From positions 1,529 to 44,473 of the forward strand of contig PMES01000077.1 in the NCBI GenBank assembly GCA_003154775.1: DNA of 42,945 nucleotides, written 5' to 3'. This document shows, piece after piece, positions 32,194 through 40,487 of the stretch. How positions within the stretch are numbered: the first letter of the stretch is position 1; the number at the start of each line of letters is the position of its first letter. Origin of the DNA: Acidobacteriota bacterium (GTDB lineage: Bacteria; Acidobacteriota; Terriglobia; Acidiferrales; UBA7541). A program made the position numbers and the translations under genes. The notes beneath the pieces are model-generated. The model saw only the letters and a list, made by a program, of their open reading frames with translations. It ran no database searches and was not told the origin of the DNA.

Positions 32194-33516
32194 ATGAAGC
32201 TGGGATTGATCAACAAGACGATTGACCGCATGCGCGGGAGGACGATTGACTTTTTCTCGCGCGGGAGGGCGTGGCGGCGGCGCGTCGCGCTGTTCCTTGC
32301 GGTGATCGGGCCGGGAATCATCACGTCCAACGTGGACAATGACGCGGGCGGCATCGCGGTGTACACGCAGGCGGGGAGTTCGCTGGGGTACACGCTGCTA
32401 TGGTCGCTGATCCCGATGACGATCGCGCTGTATGTGACGGAAGAGATGTGCGCGCGGATGGGGGTGATCACGGGCAAGGGGCTTTCCGACCTGATCCGCG
32501 AGGAGTTCGGGTTCCGTTCCACGTTTTTCGTGATGGTGACGGGATTCCTGGTGGATTTGGGAAACGTGGTGGCGGAATTCGCGGGCGTGGCGGCCTCGAT
32601 GCAGCTTTTCGGGATCAGCAAGTACATCGCGGTGCCGATCGCGGCATTGTTGGTGTGGGTGCTGGTGCTAAAGGGAACGTACCGCCAGGTGGAAGTTATA
32701 TTTCTGGTTTTGTGCGTGTTCTATCTCTCTTACCTGTTCTCCGCACTGCTGGCGAAGCCGGACTGGATGCTGGCGGCGCGCATGACGGCGATTCCGAGCA
32801 TACATTTTGACGTGAGCTACCTGATCACCCTGACCGCGCTGGTGGGAACGACGATTGCGCCGTGGCAGTTTTTCTATTTGCAGGCGGCATTCGTGGAGAA
32901 GAAGGTGGGGCCGCGGCACTACCCGCAAGCGCGGCTGGATGTGCTGTTCGGGAGCATCAGTTGCATGGTCATCGTGTTCTTCATCATCGTGTGCACGGCG
33001 GCGACGTTGAACCGGGCGGGCTTGACGAATATTACGGACGCGGGGGAGGCGGCGAAAGCGCTGGTGCCCCTGGCGGGAAGGTGGGCGAGCTATTTGTTTG
33101 CGTTCGGGCTGCTAAACGCGTCGATCTTTTCGGCCACGATTTTGCCGCTGTCCACGGCCCATGTGATCTGCGAAGGGATGGGGTTTGAGGCGGGGCTGGA
33201 CCACAAATTCCGCGAGGCGCCGGCGTTCTACTGGCTGTACACGATTCTGATTGTGGTGGGTGCGGGGATCGTGCTGATACCGAACGTGCCGCTGTGGAAG
33301 ATTTTTATATTTTCGCAGGTGGGCAACGGCGTGTGGCTGCCGATCGTGGTGATTTTTATTCTGTTGCTGGTGAACCGGAAAGATTTGATGGGCGAGCACA
33401 CGAACACGCTGGCGTTTAATGTGGTGGCGTGGGTGACGGCGGTCGCGATGATCGCGCTGACGATGGCGCTGGTGGGGCAGGCGATTTTGCAGTGGGTGCA
33501 TGGGGGTGCGGGGTGA
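32194..33516 (+). CDS. Nramp-family divalent metal transporter with non-canonical metal site
   Basis: 440 aa inner-membrane protein with about 11 hydrophobic helices. The first helix begins LFLAVIGPGIITSNVDNDAGGIAVYTQAG. In classical Mn/Fe Nramps this helix carries Asp-Pro-Gly-Asn and helix 6 carries an Ala-x-x-Met-Pro-His type motif. Here helix 1 has DNDAGG and the helix 6 region reads TTIAPWQFFYLQAAFVEKK, so both the Asn and Met-x-His elements are altered. This resembles Nramp-related proteins that handle Mg or other ions rather than Mn/Fe. The gene follows the MgtE_N/CBS protein after 246 nt, suggesting a transporter with a separate cytosolic regulator. The substrate is an inference. Confidence 0.88.
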   Translation: MKLGLINKTIDRMRGRTIDFFSRGRAWRRRVALFLAVIGPGIITSNVDNDAGGIAVYTQAGSSLGYTLLWSLIPMTIALYVTEEMCARMGVITGKGLSDLIREEFGFRSTFFVMVTGFLVDLGNVVAEFAGVAASMQLFGISKYIAVPIAALLVWVLVLKGTYRQVEVIFLVLCVFYLSYLFSALLAKPDWMLAARMTAIPSIHFDVSYLITLTALVGTTIAPWQFFYLQAAFVEKKVGPRHYPQARLDVLFGSISCMVIVFFIIVCTAATLNRAGLTNITDAGEAAKALVPLAGRWASYLFAFGLLNASIFSATILPLSTAHVICEGMGFEAGLDHKFREAPAFYWLYTILIVVGAGIVLIPNVPLWKIFIFSQVGNGVWLPIVVIFILLLVNRKDLMGEHTNTLAFNVVAWVTAVAMIALTMALVGQAILQWVHGGAG

Positions 33517-33725
33517 GCGGGGAAGAGTTTTCAGTTATAAGTTTTCAGTGGTAAGTAAAGAAAGAAAGTTGGCGTAAGGGAAGTGCGCACCCCTGAAGGG
33601 GTGAGCTACCGGGTGCGGGGAGTGGGGATAAGTGCGCGTAACTTTGGGGGAACAGGGCAATTGCGCGGGCAACGACGGGTGTGTTAACTTTGCGGCGTAA
33701 AGAAGATTTGGCGGAAAGAAAGACC
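33517..33725. repeat. Composite repeat upstream of uppS
   Basis: AGTTTTCAGTTATAAGTTTT (about 33526), then a hairpin CACCCCTGAAGGGGTGAG followed by CTACCGGG (about 33589-33612). An in-frame GTG for uppS also occurs at 33681. Confidence 0.55.
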
Positions 33726-34553
33726 GTGGCACATACCCGAACACAACCTGCGACGCTGGCTCCCGAGGCTCTTGGTCCGGTTACACCGGAAGAGGCGGTG
33801 CTGCTGAAGAAGCTGGACCTGGCGCGATTGCCGCGGCACATTGCAGTGATCATGGATGGAAACGGGCGCTGGGCGCAGAAGCGGCACCTGCTGCGGGTGG
33901 CGGGACACCGCGCGGGAACGCAATCGGCGCGCACGACGATTGAAACCTGCGCGCGGCTGCACGTGGAAGCGCTGACCTTGTACGCGTTTTCGGTGGAGAA
34001 CTGGCGGCGGCCGAAGGCGGAAATCGAGTTTCTGATGCAGCTTCTGCGCGACTATTTGCGCAAGGAGATGCCCCTCCTCCAGAGGAACAATGTCCGGATG
34101 AGATTTCTGGGACGGCCGGAGGAATTGCCGGCGGGGGTGCAGAAGGATACGCGCGAGGCCACGGAAGAGACGGCGCGGAATACCGGGATGGTCCTTTCGA
34201 TCGCGCTGAACTACGGGGGCCGGGCGGAAATCGTGGATGCGATGAACGCGATCCTGATGGAACGCAACGGGCATGGAGGGACGCAACCGGTTACGGAAGA
34301 GCTGCTGGCGCGGCATTTGTATACGGCGGAATTGCCCGATCCGGACCTGCTGATCCGCACGAGCGGGGAGATGCGGGTGAGCAATTTCCTGCTGTGGCAG
34401 ATCGCGTATGCGGAAATTTTTGTGACGGAGACGCTGTGGCCGGATTTCAATCGAGCGCGTTTGCTGGAGGCGCTGCTGGATTTTCAGAAGCGGGAACGAA
34501 GGTACGGCGGGATTGATTCCGAGCGCGGGGCGGCTGCACGGGCGGCGCGGTAG
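33726..34553 (+). CDS. uppS: Isoprenyl transferase (undecaprenyl diphosphate synthase)
   Basis: About 275 aa cytosolic enzyme that adds isopentenyl units in cis to farnesyl diphosphate to make the C55 carrier lipid for wall polymers. LPRHIAVIMDGNGRWAQKRHL contains the catalytic Asp (residue 44), then GHRAGTQSARTTIETCARLHVEALTLYAFSVENWRRP and near the end DLLIRTSGEMRVSNFLLWQIAYAEIF, all diagnostic. I prefer GTG 33726 because GGAAAG stands 7-8 nt upstream; GTG 33681 would add 15 residues. It heads the uppS-cdsA-dxr-rseP order common in bacteria. Confidence 0.94.
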   Translation: MAHTRTQPATLAPEALGPVTPEEAVLLKKLDLARLPRHIAVIMDGNGRWAQKRHLLRVAGHRAGTQSARTTIETCARLHVEALTLYAFSVENWRRPKAEIEFLMQLLRDYLRKEMPLLQRNNVRMRFLGRPEELPAGVQKDTREATEETARNTGMVLSIALNYGGRAEIVDAMNAILMERNGHGGTQPVTEELLARHLYTAELPDPDLLIRTSGEMRVSNFLLWQIAYAEIFVTETLWPDFNRARLLEALLDFQKRERRYGGIDSERGAAARAAR

Positions 34554-34920
34554 GACGTTCGATTTCCCTTGGACAATGGAGAGTGGGGAGGAGTGGGTGG
34601 GGGTGTGCGTGGATGGGGAGTCGAGGGGGAAGAGTGAGGAGCAAAGAGAAAAGATAACGCCCCGACCGGGTCGGGGTAAACGCCGACGCTGAGGACGCTG
34701 AGATTCTCAGAGAAGAGGAACCCAAGAGCACAGACAGGAGTGTCTGTGCCACAGAGTTCGCAGGGAAGAGATAGAGGCGGGTTGACTGTATAATTGGGGG
34801 ACATTGGTTTGCTCTTGCCCGCGGGGCAATGCGGGCAGATTTAAAGGACATTCGCGCGATCGGAATGACGAAGCGAAGAGAGATTCCTCGCTCCGCAGAC
34901 TCCGCTCGGAATGACGGGGC
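34554..34920. repeat. Composite repeat between uppS and cdsA
   Basis: Contains AAGATAACGCCCCGACCGGG with a GACCGGGTC hairpin inserted in the array (about 34653-34690), a CACAGACA/TGTCTGTG hairpin (34729-34748) followed by CCACAGAG, and AGAGATTCCTCGCTCCGCAG...CGGAATGACGG (34879-34917), which touches the cdsA start. Confidence 0.7.
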
Positions 34921-35799
34921 GTGGAAAAGATGACGTGGAAACGAGTGGCGACCGCCGTGGTGCTGATGCCGGTGGTGATTGGGCTGGTGCTGTGGGGCTC
35001 GACGACGGTGGTGGCGGTGGCCGTGGCGGTGCTGACGGCGGTGGCGCTGTGGGAGTATTTCGGGCTGGGCGAGGCGATTGGGCACCGGGCGTACCGGGTG
35101 TGGACGGTGGTGTGCGCGGTGTTGCTGATCTACGCGCAATGGATGACGGCGTACGACAATCGTGTCACGGATCGTGTGTACTTTTTGTTTGGGCATCCGC
35201 TGGGCGAACTTCCCTCGGCTTTGTGGGTCTTCTTCCTGTTTGTGTTGGGGCTGACGGTGATCACGTTGTGGGGAAAGCGCGCGCTGGTTGAGGCGCTGCC
35301 TGCGGCGGGGATCAGTTCGAGCGGGCTGTTGCTGGTGGCGTTTCCATTGTCGTATGCCGTGCCGTTGCACGGATTGGGAGCGGTCGGACCAAAGTTTCTG
35401 CTATTTGCCTGCGGCATTACTTGGGCGGCGGATACAGTGGCTTATTTTGTGGGGCGGGCGTTTGGGAAACATTTGCTGGCGCCGAGATTATCGCCGAAGA
35501 AAACGTGGGAAGGGTCGGTTGGGAGTATGGCGGGGTCGCTGGTGGTGGCGTATGCGTTCAGCTACTGGATCAAGATTCCTGTGGGACATTTGCTGGCGAT
35601 GGGAGCGGTGGGGAATGTGGCGGGACAGATGGGAGATTTGCTGGAGTCGGCGTACAAACGGTCGGCGGGGGTCAAGGATTCGGGAGGGCTCCTGCCGGGG
35701 CATGGAGGGATACTGGATCGCATTGATGCGCTGATTCTGTGCATACCCGTGATTTGGTATTACCTGGTGCTGGTGAATCCAAGGGTACTAGGAAGTTAA
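34921..35799 (+). CDS. cdsA: Phosphatidate cytidylyltransferase
   Basis: 292 aa integral membrane enzyme making CDP-diacylglycerol from phosphatidate and CTP, the branch point of phospholipid synthesis. Eight or so hydrophobic segments are visible, and the C-terminal signature SAYKRSAGVKDSGGLLPGHG followed by GILDRIDAL is complete. RAFGKHLLAPRLSPKKTWEGSVGS is also conserved. The start is either GTG 34921, immediately after a repeat unit, or ATG 34930; the latter would shorten it by three residues. It lies between uppS and dxr as in many genomes. Confidence 0.94.
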   Translation: MEKMTWKRVATAVVLMPVVIGLVLWGSTTVVAVAVAVLTAVALWEYFGLGEAIGHRAYRVWTVVCAVLLIYAQWMTAYDNRVTDRVYFLFGHPLGELPSALWVFFLFVLGLTVITLWGKRALVEALPAAGISSSGLLLVAFPLSYAVPLHGLGAVGPKFLLFACGITWAADTVAYFVGRAFGKHLLAPRLSPKKTWEGSVGSMAGSLVVAYAFSYWIKIPVGHLLAMGAVGNVAGQMGDLLESAYKRSAGVKDSGGLLPGHGGILDRIDALILCIPVIWYYLVLVNPRVLGS

Positions 35800-35979
35800 G
35801 GATCGGAGAGAAGAGGGGCTGAGGCGTCCGGTCGTAAGAGCCCACCCTTCGCTGGAAAGCGCGAAGGATGGGGCACCCTCAAGTTCAAGGTTTTAGATGG
35901 CGGTGGAAGAGGAACCTCAAGAGCACAGTCAAGAGTGACTGTGCCACAGGTAGTAGAGAAGAGGGATTGGGCGAAGAGT
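35800..35979. repeat. Composite repeat between cdsA and dxr
   Basis: A cassette at about 35838-35886 (stem CCACCCTTCGC/GCGAAGGATGG) ends GGCACCCTCAAGTTC, and a hairpin CACAGTC/GACTGTG at 35924-35943 is followed by CCACAG. Confidence 0.7.
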
Positions 35980-37149
35980 ATGAAGAAACTATCGATATTG
36001 GGATCGACGGGATCGATTGGGCGACAGACGCTTTCGGTGGTGGAGTCGCTGGCGGGGCAATTTCAGATTGTGGCGCTGGCGGCGGGGAGCAATCTGGATG
36101 AGCTGGTGGGGCAGATCGAGCGGCACCGGCCGGAAGTGGTGTCCGTGGGCAAGGCGGAATTGGTGGACGAGTTGGCGCGGCGGCTGCGGGAAAAGGGGAT
36201 TACGCCGCTGCCGGAAATCCTTCACGGACGCGCAGGCATGCTGATGGTGGGAACGCACGGGCAGGCGGACATCGTGGTGTCGGCGGCAGTGGGCGTGGTG
36301 GGGCTTGAGGCGACGTATGAGGCAATTAAGCGCGGGAAGGTGATTGCGCTGTCGAACAAGGAAGTGCTGGTGGCCGCGGGGGAATTGGTGATGGCGGCGG
36401 TGGCCAAGGCGGGGCAACCGCTGCTGCCGGTGGACAGCGAGCACAACGCGGTGCACCAGTGTTTGCGCGGGGGCACGCATGAAGAGGTGCGGCGGATCGT
36501 GCTGACAGCTTCGGGCGGGCCGTTCCGGAAGACGGCGGTGAAGGCGCTGAGCGGGGTGACGCCGGAGCAGGCGCTGCAGCATCCCAACTGGCGGATGGGC
36601 AATCGGATCACGATTGATTCGGCGACGATGATGAACAAGGGATTTGAGGTGATTGAGGCGCACTGGCTGTTTGGCGTGCGGCCGGATCAGATTGAGGTGG
36701 TGGTTCACCCGCAGTCCACGATTCACTCGATGGTGGAGTTTGTGGATGGGTCGGTGCTGGCGCAACTTGCTCCGCCGGATATGCGGATGCCGATTCAGTA
36801 CGCGCTAACCTACCCGCAGAGGGTGGCATCTAACCAGGTGGCGCTGGACTGGGGGAAGCTGAAGCGGCTGGATTTTGAGAAGGCGTCCACGCGGCGGTTT
36901 CCGTGCTTGCGCTTGGCGCGAGAAGCGATGAAGAAGGGTGGGGCGTGGCCGTGCGCGCTGAATGCGGCGGATGAGGTGGCAGTGGCGGCGTTTTTGGAAA
37001 AGCGGCTGGCGTTTTTGGGGATACCGGAAGTGATTGAGCGGGTGTTGAGCCGGACGCCCCGAGTGAAGTTTGAGACGATGGAGGATGTGCTGGCGGCGGA
37101 TGCGGAGGCGCGGAGAGTGGCGCGGGAAGAGGTGGAGAAGTTGAAGTAG
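35980..37149 (+). CDS. dxr: 1-deoxy-D-xylulose 5-phosphate reductoisomerase
   Basis: 389 aa NADPH-dependent enzyme forming MEP, the first committed step of the non-mevalonate isoprenoid pathway. MKKLSILGSTGSIGRQTL carries the nucleotide-binding glycine motif (residues 8-14). ALSNKEVLVAAGELV and PVDSEHNAVHQCL carry the metal ligands (Asp152, Glu154), and GNRITIDSATMMNKGFEVIEAHWLF is typical. ATG 35980 is chosen over an upstream in-frame start, since the extension comes from a repeat. Its product feeds UppS, two genes upstream. Confidence 0.96.
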   Translation: MKKLSILGSTGSIGRQTLSVVESLAGQFQIVALAAGSNLDELVGQIERHRPEVVSVGKAELVDELARRLREKGITPLPEILHGRAGMLMVGTHGQADIVVSAAVGVVGLEATYEAIKRGKVIALSNKEVLVAAGELVMAAVAKAGQPLLPVDSEHNAVHQCLRGGTHEEVRRIVLTASGGPFRKTAVKALSGVTPEQALQHPNWRMGNRITIDSATMMNKGFEVIEAHWLFGVRPDQIEVVVHPQSTIHSMVEFVDGSVLAQLAPPDMRMPIQYALTYPQRVASNQVALDWGKLKRLDFEKASTRRFPCLRLAREAMKKGGAWPCALNAADEVAVAAFLEKRLAFLGIPEVIERVLSRTPRVKFETMEDVLAADAEARRVAREEVEKLK

Positions 37150-37417
37150 GTGAGCGGACGGAAGAGAGGGACGGTAACACAGGGATCACAGAGGCAGGAA
37201 CGCAGAGGCCGCAGAGAAGAGAAAGGCAAACACAAGCGGGTGGAAGAGATGGTGTTGTGCCACGATCCTTCCGCTACGGCCCGCAAACGACGGGGGCCTC
37301 CGGTCAGGATGACAAGTTTTTGCTGGGGCGGGATTGCAGATTGGAACGAGGCTGGGGGCGGGATTGGGCAGGGGATGGGGCTTGGCGTAAAATGAGAGGG
37401 CGAGGTATTTCGACGGA
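37150..37417. repeat. Composite repeat between dxr and rseP
   Basis: GGGACGGTAACACAGGGATC, CGCAGAGGCCGCAGAG array, a unit ending CCTCCGGTCAGGATGACAAG (about 37262-37317), and a G-rich tail before the rseP start. No gene is seen. Confidence 0.6.
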
Positions 37418-38749
37418 ATGAATACGATTATCGGCATGGTGCTGGTCCTGGGCGTGATTATCCTGGTCCACGAATGGGGACACTTTATTGCGGCGCGATT
37501 TTTCGGCGTGCGCGTGGACGTTTTCTCGGTTGGATTCGGGCCGCGGCTGTTTGGAATGAAGCGCGGGGCGACGGACTGGCGTGTGAGCGCTCTGCCGCTG
37601 GGCGGATACGTGCGCATGGCGGGGCAGGACATCAGCGACGTTGATTCCGGGGAGCAGGCGCCGACCGGTTCACCGGACGAATTGATGAGCAAGAAGCGCT
37701 GGCAGCGGGCGGTGATTTCGTTCGCGGGACCGGCGGTGAATTTGGTTTTCCCGATCGTGCTGCTGGGCGGGTACTACGCGATCGCGGGGGTGCCGTACGC
37801 GGCATTTGAGCGCAAGCCGGTGGTGGTGAACGAGTTTTCTGCGGCGCACAGCGTGGCGGTGAATGGACTGGAAGCGGGCGATAAAGTGGTTTCGTTGAAT
37901 GGGACGAAGAATCCCAATTGGGAACAGGCGCTGAAGATGGTGAGCCAGACGAATCCCGGCGGGACGCTGGGCGTGGACGTGGAGAATAGCGGGGCCGCGC
38001 GACATCTGGATGTGCCGGTGACGAACGATCCGCAGGCTCACGTTTTCGGGTACTTGCCAATTCTTCCAGCAATCGGCGAAGTGGCGGCGGGCACGCCGGC
38101 AAGCCACGCAGGATTGCAGGCGGGCGACGTGATTCGTTCCGTGGATGGGCAGAAGATTGAATATTGGGATCAATTTGTGGACCAGGTGCGGGGCTCGGGG
38201 GGAAAGACGCTGCAGGTGGAGGTGGGGCGCAAGGGCCAGAGTGTGAACCTGGCGATTACGCCGAAGCAAGGGCTGGGAGAAGCGACGGACAAGAATTACC
38301 AGATCGGCGTGGCGCCACAGTTTGATTCCGCTTATGAGCGTGTGAGCCCGGCAGGCGCGGTGCGAGCGGCGACGACGAAGACCGGCGAGTATGTGACGGC
38401 AACGTTTGGGGTGGTGGGAAAACTGTTCAGCGGACGCGTGTCCGTGAAGCAGTTACAGAGTGTGGTGGGCATTTCGCGCGTGGCGGGACAGGCCGTGGCA
38501 GAAGGCGCGGCGGCGGTGATTTCGTTCATGGCGTTGATCAGCGTGAATTTGGGGATCTTGAATTTGCTGCCGATACCAATACTCGATGGGGGGCATATTT
38601 TGCTGCTGTCGCTGGAAGGGCTACGGCGGCGGGACTTCAGCCTGAGGTTCAAAGAGCGGTTTATCCAGGTGGGCCTGGTCTTTCTTTTGGTGCTGTTTGC
38701 CTATGTTATGTACAATGACGTGGTTCGGCTGTTGCCCAGCCATTCATAG
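37418..38749 (+). CDS. rseP: Site-2 protease RseP (RIP zinc metalloprotease)
   Basis: 443 aa inner-membrane metalloprotease which cleaves anti-sigma factors and remnant signal peptides within the membrane. The zinc motif is HEWGH (His18, Glu19, His22) in the first helix, and the third ligand Asp390 lies in NLLPIPILDGG near the C-terminus. Between them is a periplasmic PDZ region; GEVAAGTPASHAGLQAGDVIRSVDG (about residues 216-240) is the clear part, and an earlier, weaker copy (AVNGLEAGDKVVSLNG) suggests two PDZ domains. ATG 37418. Last gene of the uppS-cdsA-dxr-rseP series. Confidence 0.95.
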   Translation: MNTIIGMVLVLGVIILVHEWGHFIAARFFGVRVDVFSVGFGPRLFGMKRGATDWRVSALPLGGYVRMAGQDISDVDSGEQAPTGSPDELMSKKRWQRAVISFAGPAVNLVFPIVLLGGYYAIAGVPYAAFERKPVVVNEFSAAHSVAVNGLEAGDKVVSLNGTKNPNWEQALKMVSQTNPGGTLGVDVENSGAARHLDVPVTNDPQAHVFGYLPILPAIGEVAAGTPASHAGLQAGDVIRSVDGQKIEYWDQFVDQVRGSGGKTLQVEVGRKGQSVNLAITPKQGLGEATDKNYQIGVAPQFDSAYERVSPAGAVRAATTKTGEYVTATFGVVGKLFSGRVSVKQLQSVVGISRVAGQAVAEGAAAVISFMALISVNLGILNLLPIPILDGGHILLLSLEGLRRRDFSLRFKERFIQVGLVFLLVLFAYVMYNDVVRLLPSHS

Positions 38750-38852
38750 CGTGGATTGATTGCGCAAGGTGATCGCCCCCTCCGGCCTGGTCGTGGTGAG
38801 CGCCAGACGGCCGATACAAGGTCCGACGTTTCTGGCTTTTGAGGTTCATTCC

Positions 38853-39365
38853 ATGGCGGTTGCCCCAAGCCATCGCGTGTCGTCCGGGGAACGGCTGAAT
38901 ACCGCCGCGACGACGGGACCGCTGCAGCAATCGCTGCGGAAAAAGGGGCTGCGGCTGACGCGGCAGAGGCGGGTGATCCTGCAGGTGATGGACAATGCCG
39001 AGCAGCACCTGGACGTGGATCAGATTTTGGAGCGGGCGCAAAAGATCAATGCGGCAGTGCACCTGGTGACGGTGTACCGCACGATTGATTTGCTGAAGAA
39101 ACACGGGCTGATTGATGAGCTGGATTTGCTGCATTTGCGGGGAGACCGGCACTATTACGAAACGCATGGGCCACGGGACCATATCCATGTAGCGTGCCTG
39201 CGGTGCGGGAAGGTGCGGGAATTCGAGAGCCGGTTGTATGAGCAGTTGAAGGAACAGATTGCGCGGGATTTTCAGATGCAGGTGACCGTGTCGCGGACGG
39301 AGGTTGGGGGCATTTGCAATGAATGCCTGGCAGGGGAGAGCGGGAAGAGCAAGGCGTCGGTTTAA
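38853..39365 (+). CDS. Fur-family metal-responsive transcriptional regulator
   Basis: 170 aa. An N-terminal winged helix (SLRKKGLRLTRQRRVILQVM ... HLVTVYRTIDLLKKHGLIDEL) is followed by a dimerisation domain with metal ligands: HIHVACLRCGKVREFE (His110, His112, Cys115, Cys118) and GGICNECL (Cys155, Cys158), i.e. a structural Zn site of two CxxC pairs. ATG 38853 has GAGG 8 nt upstream and is preferred to an in-frame start 93 nt earlier. It may be Fur, Zur or PerR; the sequence alone does not decide. It is not next to a metal-uptake gene. Confidence 0.9.
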   Translation: MAVAPSHRVSSGERLNTAATTGPLQQSLRKKGLRLTRQRRVILQVMDNAEQHLDVDQILERAQKINAAVHLVTVYRTIDLLKKHGLIDELDLLHLRGDRHYYETHGPRDHIHVACLRCGKVREFESRLYEQLKEQIARDFQMQVTVSRTEVGGICNECLAGESGKSKASV

Positions 39366-39747
39366 GGGAATCCCATGAAATTCGAGAGGCGGCACTTTTT
39401 TGGGGGAGTGGTGTGTGAGGTTGAGAGTTTAAAGTTGAAAGGAAGGGCGAAGAGAAAGGCTTTAACGCAGAGATCACAGAGGACACAGAGTTCGCAGAGA
39501 CAAGCGGAGGGGAGAAACCCTAGAGCACAGAGAGAAGAGCAAGAGAAGAGGGAGCGAGGAGTTCGATCGTAAGAGCCCACCCTTCGCACAAAACGCGAAG
39601 GATGGGGCACCCTCAAGTACTTGGGTTAGGTGGCGTTAAAAGAAAGACCAAAGAGGCACAGGAGGGGAAACGCAAGAGCTACGCGCAGAGCCTGCTCGTG
39701 AGGCGGGGACGCTGGTGGATGCAGGATGAAGATCGATGGAGGCGGAG
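39366..39747. repeat. Intergenic composite repeat
   Basis: GTTGAGAGTTTAAAGTTGAA (about 39420), AAAGGCTTTAACGCAGAG, a CACAGAG array, AACCCTAGAGCACAGAG, and a cassette at 39573-39620 with stem CCACCCTTCGC/GCGAAGGATGG. Short frames reading MGHPQV arise from the cassette and are not genes. Confidence 0.7.
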
Positions 39748-39981
39748 TTACTTTGCGCCGGCGCCTGCTGGGCCGGGACCGTGATGCCACCAGCCCACGG
39801 ACTTGGGAAAGGCATGGAGCGGGGCGCCCTTTTCGCGGTGATGCTTTTCTTTGTGGACCTTGACCTTCTTGTATTTACGGTCGGAGCCAGCGCCCTGCGG
39901 CTTTTGCGCGGGGAAGGCGGCGAGAGGCGCCGTAGTGCTCAGAACGATGGCGCAGGTTAGAAGTAGAAGTAGTCTCTTCAT
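39748..39981 (-). CDS. Small secreted Lys/His-rich protein
   Basis: 77 aa. A signal peptide (MKRLLLLLTCAIVLSTTAPLAAFPA) is followed by a short basic mature part with DRKYKKVKVHKEKHHREKG, ending with VGWWHHGPGPAGAGAK. AGGGG stands about 8 nt upstream of the ATG at 39981, supporting translation. The clustered His and Lys could bind metal or polyanions, but no family is recognised. The gene stands alone between two repeat-filled gaps. Function unknown. Confidence 0.62.
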   Translation of the reverse strand: MKRLLLLLTCAIVLSTTAPLAAFPAQKPQGAGSDRKYKKVKVHKEKHHREKGAPLHAFPKSVGWWHHGPGPAGAGAK

Positions 39982-40487
39982 CGAGATGCCCCTTTTTATT
40001 CCTTTTCACCTTTCTAGCATGTGGAGGGAGTCCCCTACTACTGTACGAAGGTACCTTGTGGCGAAGTAGCAATGGGGGGAAGGAGAGGTATAAGTTTTCC
40101 GTTATCAGTCTTAAGTTTCGGAAAAGGCGAAGATAAGGGCTTTAACGCGGAGAATAACCCGACACCGGGACGGGGTGGGCGGCGGGCAGGTCCTACAAGA
40201 GCTAGACAACCCAAGAAAGAGCCTCAGGCCTGAAGGCCTGAGCTACAAAGGCGGACACAAGAGAAAGGCCGCAGGGCTCCCGCCAGAAGGCGGGGGCTGA
40301 AAAGAGCGCGGGCTCGCCCTGCGCGACATGAGGAGGGAACGGTGGGTGGGAGATGAATTACAGTTTGTCGGCGCGCATTCAGGCGCAAAAGCGGCGGCGA
40401 GCCGCCGCACTCCAAAATGGGCGACCCACAGGGGCGCGTGGGGCGGTGTGGTAGAATGAAGGATTAATTTAGTTGGAAAGTAGCGGC
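39982..40487. repeat. Intergenic region with several cassettes and a palindrome half-site
   Basis: AAGTTTTCCGTTATCAGTCT, an AACGCGGAGAATAACCCGACA remnant, CAGGCCTGAAGGCCTGAG hairpin with CTACAAAG (about 40215-40240), TTGTCGGCGCGC (40365-40376, half of the palindrome), and GCGGCGGC/GCCGCCGC hairpin (40391-40408) followed by ACTCCAAAAT. No gene is seen. Confidence 0.65.
40365..40376. repeat. Palindrome half-site
   Basis: TTGTCGGCGCGC followed by ATTC instead of the second arm; the only trace of the palindrome that I see after 10 kb. Confidence 0.6.

Noticed and set aside
39602-39784. 60-codon frame starting MGHPQV
   Set aside because: The same MGHPQV start appears wherever the GATGGGGCACCCTCAAGT cassette end occurs; an artefact of the repeat.
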